A stretch of DNA of 15,162 nt from the NCBI GenBank assembly GCA_964463505.1, contig CAYXDC010000070.1, positions 1-15,162 of the forward strand, in the 5' to 3' direction. Below are positions 13,790 through 15,162 of the stretch, one piece after another; within the stretch, counting starts at the first letter, position 1, and every line of letters starts with the position of its first letter. Below the pieces are notes generated by a model. The model had not been told where the DNA came from and did not search any database. It worked only from the letters and a program-made list of their open reading frames with translations. This DNA comes from JAJZSS01 sp964463505. Its GTDB lineage: Bacteria > Chloroflexota > Anaerolineae > Anaerolineales > UBA4823. Position numbers and translations under genes: made by a program.

Positions 13790-14344
13790 ATGGCGGGCGA
13801 AACAGGCAACTCGATAACGGACCTGATGACCCGTTTGCAGTCCAACCCTCACCCGGTCGTGGTAGAGTTTTGGGCGCCCTGGTGCGCGCCTTGCCGCGCC
13901 ATTGAGCCAGCATTAAACCGCATGGGCGAGGAATTTAGCGGCAAGGTGGACCTGTGGCGGATCAATGCCGATGAGCAACCTGATGTGCTGCGTTCGTTAA
14001 AGGTGTATGGCATCCCGACCATGATCATGTTCCAGGGTGGGCAGGAAATCGCTCGCAGGGCTGGGGCGCAATCGCCCGGGGATATACTGAAGTTTTTCCA
14101 GGCTGCTGAGGCTGGAGAAGCGCCCCCGGCGCGCACGCTGACCCTGTTTGACCGCTTGCTGCGCGCTGGCACCGGGCTGGCTGTGCTGGGCCTGGCTTAC
14201 CAGGGCGGTTTTAATGGTTTTTATTTGTTACTGGCTTTGGTTGGCGGCGCCTTCCTGTTCAGCGCTTTGTATGACCGCTGCCCGATCTGGCGCGCCTTGA
14301 GCACCCGCGTACAGAGCTGGTTAGTAGGCTCTGAAGAAAACTAG
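13790..14344 (+). CDS. Thioredoxin fused to a DUF2892-like membrane segment
   Basis: A 184-residue two-part protein. Residues about 10-105 are a thioredoxin fold with the active site W31-C32-A33-P34-C35 in VVVEFWAPWCAPC and the cis-proline P76 in YGIPTMI, both intact. Residues about 117-172 form two hydrophobic helices followed by YDRCPIWRAL, which repeats the CPI-aromatic hallmark of the DUF2892 protein encoded just upstream (C164 here, C53 there). No signal peptide is present, so by inference the thioredoxin domain stays in the cytoplasm, tethered to the membrane. It could reduce a disulphide or persulphide handled by the DUF2892 cysteine. The ATG is one base after the upstream stop and has a weak ribosome binding site, which suggests coupling. 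Confidence 0.88.
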   Translation: MAGETGNSITDLMTRLQSNPHPVVVEFWAPWCAPCRAIEPALNRMGEEFSGKVDLWRINADEQPDVLRSLKVYGIPTMIMFQGGQEIARRAGAQSPGDILKFFQAAEAGEAPPARTLTLFDRLLRAGTGLAVLGLAYQGGFNGFYLLLALVGGAFLFSALYDRCPIWRALSTRVQSWLVGSEEN

Positions 14345-14354
14345 GTGAGCTATT

Positions 14355-15162
14355 TTAAGCGCGTACGTGATAATCGCCTTCTACCACCCATTTATAGGTC
14401 GTTAGCTCGCGCAAACCCATCGGCCCGCGGGCGTGCAAGCGCTGGGTAGAGACGGCGATTTCAGCCCCCAGGCCTAGCTGGGCGCCGTCGGTGAAGCGGG
14501 TGCTGGCATTGACATAGACGACCCCTGAATCGACACGCGCCACAAAACGCCGGGCGTTGGCGGCATCTTCCGTCAGGATGCCATCGGAATGCCCGGTGCT
14601 GTGCTGGCGGATATGTGTTACTGCCTCATCCAGATCGTCCACCACTTTCAATCCCAATACCAAAGACAACCACTCGGTATCAAAATCATCTGGCCCTGCC
14701 GGTAAGACATCCTGCGGCAGGATTGCGCCTACCTGGGCGCCATAGTGCACCTGCTCAGACCCGGTGTGCGCATCCTGCTCCAGGTATGCGCCGGTATTGT
14801 ACTGCAGTAGATATTCCTGGGCGCGCGGCTCGGCGCGGAAGCTCACCTCTGCGCTGCGCAGATGGGCGACCACCCTGGGCAGGAACTCGGAGGCTATACT
14901 TTGGTGAACGAGGACGGTGTCGAGGGCATTGCAGACCGAAGGGCGCTGGACTTTAGCGTTGAAGATGACGGGCAGGGCTTTTTCCAGGTCGGCGCTGGCA
15001 TCTACATAAAGATGACAGATACCGATGCCGCCGGTGATGACCGGGATGCGGCTGTTCTGGCGGCAAAATTCATGCAGCCCGGCCCCGCCGCGCGGGATGA
15101 TCATATCCACAGTCTCATCCATGTGCAACAATTCGAGAACGCGCTCGCGGGCGGGATCGCTC
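14355..15162 (-). CDS. proA: Glutamate-5-semialdehyde dehydrogenase (gamma-glutamyl phosphate reductase), 5' end outside window
   Basis: The C-terminal part (about 269 residues) of ProA, which reduces gamma-glutamyl phosphate to glutamate-5-semialdehyde with NADPH, the second step of proline synthesis. The reading frame stays open to the window edge on the minus strand, so the start codon and roughly the first 150-170 residues are missing. The visible part begins with the VDMIIPRGGAGL region. It contains the catalytic cysteine in NAKVQRPSVCNALDTVLVH, DTEWLSLVLGLKVVDDLDEAV, the HSDGILTED stretch, VYVNASTRFTDGAQLGLGAEIAVSTQ and RGPMGLRELTTYKWVVEGD. All are typical of the family. It converges on the thioredoxin gene with a 10-base gap and no visible terminator. 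proB may lie beyond the window. Confidence 0.95.
   Translation of the reverse strand, partial: SDPARERVLELLHMDETVDMIIPRGGAGLHEFCRQNSRIPVITGGIGICHLYVDASADLEKALPVIFNAKVQRPSVCNALDTVLVHQSIASEFLPRVVAHLRSAEVSFRAEPRAQEYLLQYNTGAYLEQDAHTGSEQVHYGAQVGAILPQDVLPAGPDDFDTEWLSLVLGLKVVDDLDEAVTHIRQHSTGHSDGILTEDAANARRFVARVDSGVVYVNASTRFTDGAQLGLGAEIAVSTQRLHARGPMGLRELTTYKWVVEGDYHVRA

Noticed and set aside
1..15162. RNA genes, CRISPR, insertion sequences or phage genes
   Set aside because: No tRNA-like cloverleaf, regularly spaced repeats, transposase motifs or terminal inverted repeats were seen.

Overview
The window reads as ordinary chromosome of a free-living bacterium, most likely a member of the Chloroflexota (class Anaerolineae or a close relative). 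This is an inference from gene content and style. The pointers are a MerR-HTH/RsbRD-type regulator, a DUF6391 protein beside holA, FHA proteins with proline-rich linkers, many short secreted or membrane proteins, and a secreted peptidase ending in a short FLPLV-basic tail. Base composition is moderately high: about 57% GC in a clpB line I counted. I see no rRNA, tRNA, CRISPR array, insertion sequence or phage gene.

Layout. 24-1552 (+): a HTH regulator with an RsbRD-like sensor domain, an overlapping 47-residue single-pass membrane protein, and a seven-helix membrane protein, closed by a clear terminator at 1579-1611. 1685-3228 (+): a DUF6391 membrane protein and holA (DNA polymerase III delta). 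3232-4400 (-): a two-gene operon, made of an FtsK/SpoIIIE-like protein with a degenerate P-loop and an 83-residue protein of unknown function. Its promoter carries a perfect GAAC-N4-GTTC palindrome, the LexA (SOS) box type of Gram-positive bacteria. 4522-6359 (-): a GNAT acetyltransferase downstream of an RlmD-type 23S rRNA m5U methyltransferase. 6408-8006 (+): a lipoprotein zinc metallopeptidase, divergent from rlmD, with the two -10 elements only a few bases apart. 8061-8693 (-): an FHA-domain membrane protein. 8903-10606 (-): a secreted M28 aminopeptidase. 10855-13443 (+): clpB, with a strong terminator. 13588-14344 (+): a DUF2892 membrane protein and a thioredoxin fused to a DUF2892-like membrane segment. 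14355-15162 (-): the C-terminal part of proA, cut by the window edge.

How it fits together. Most genes are housekeeping or envelope functions: replication clamp loading, rRNA modification, disaggregation, proline synthesis, extracellular proteolysis. The part most likely to be undescribed is the 3232-4400 operon, a candidate DNA-damage-inducible unit whose FtsK-like protein seems to have lost the ATP-binding lysine. Other second-look items are perfect palindromes at the promoters of the FHA gene and the thioredoxin operon, a palindrome between the M28 peptidase and clpB, a probable leaderless mRNA for the lipoprotein, and the C-terminal FLPLVGK tail of the M28 peptidase.
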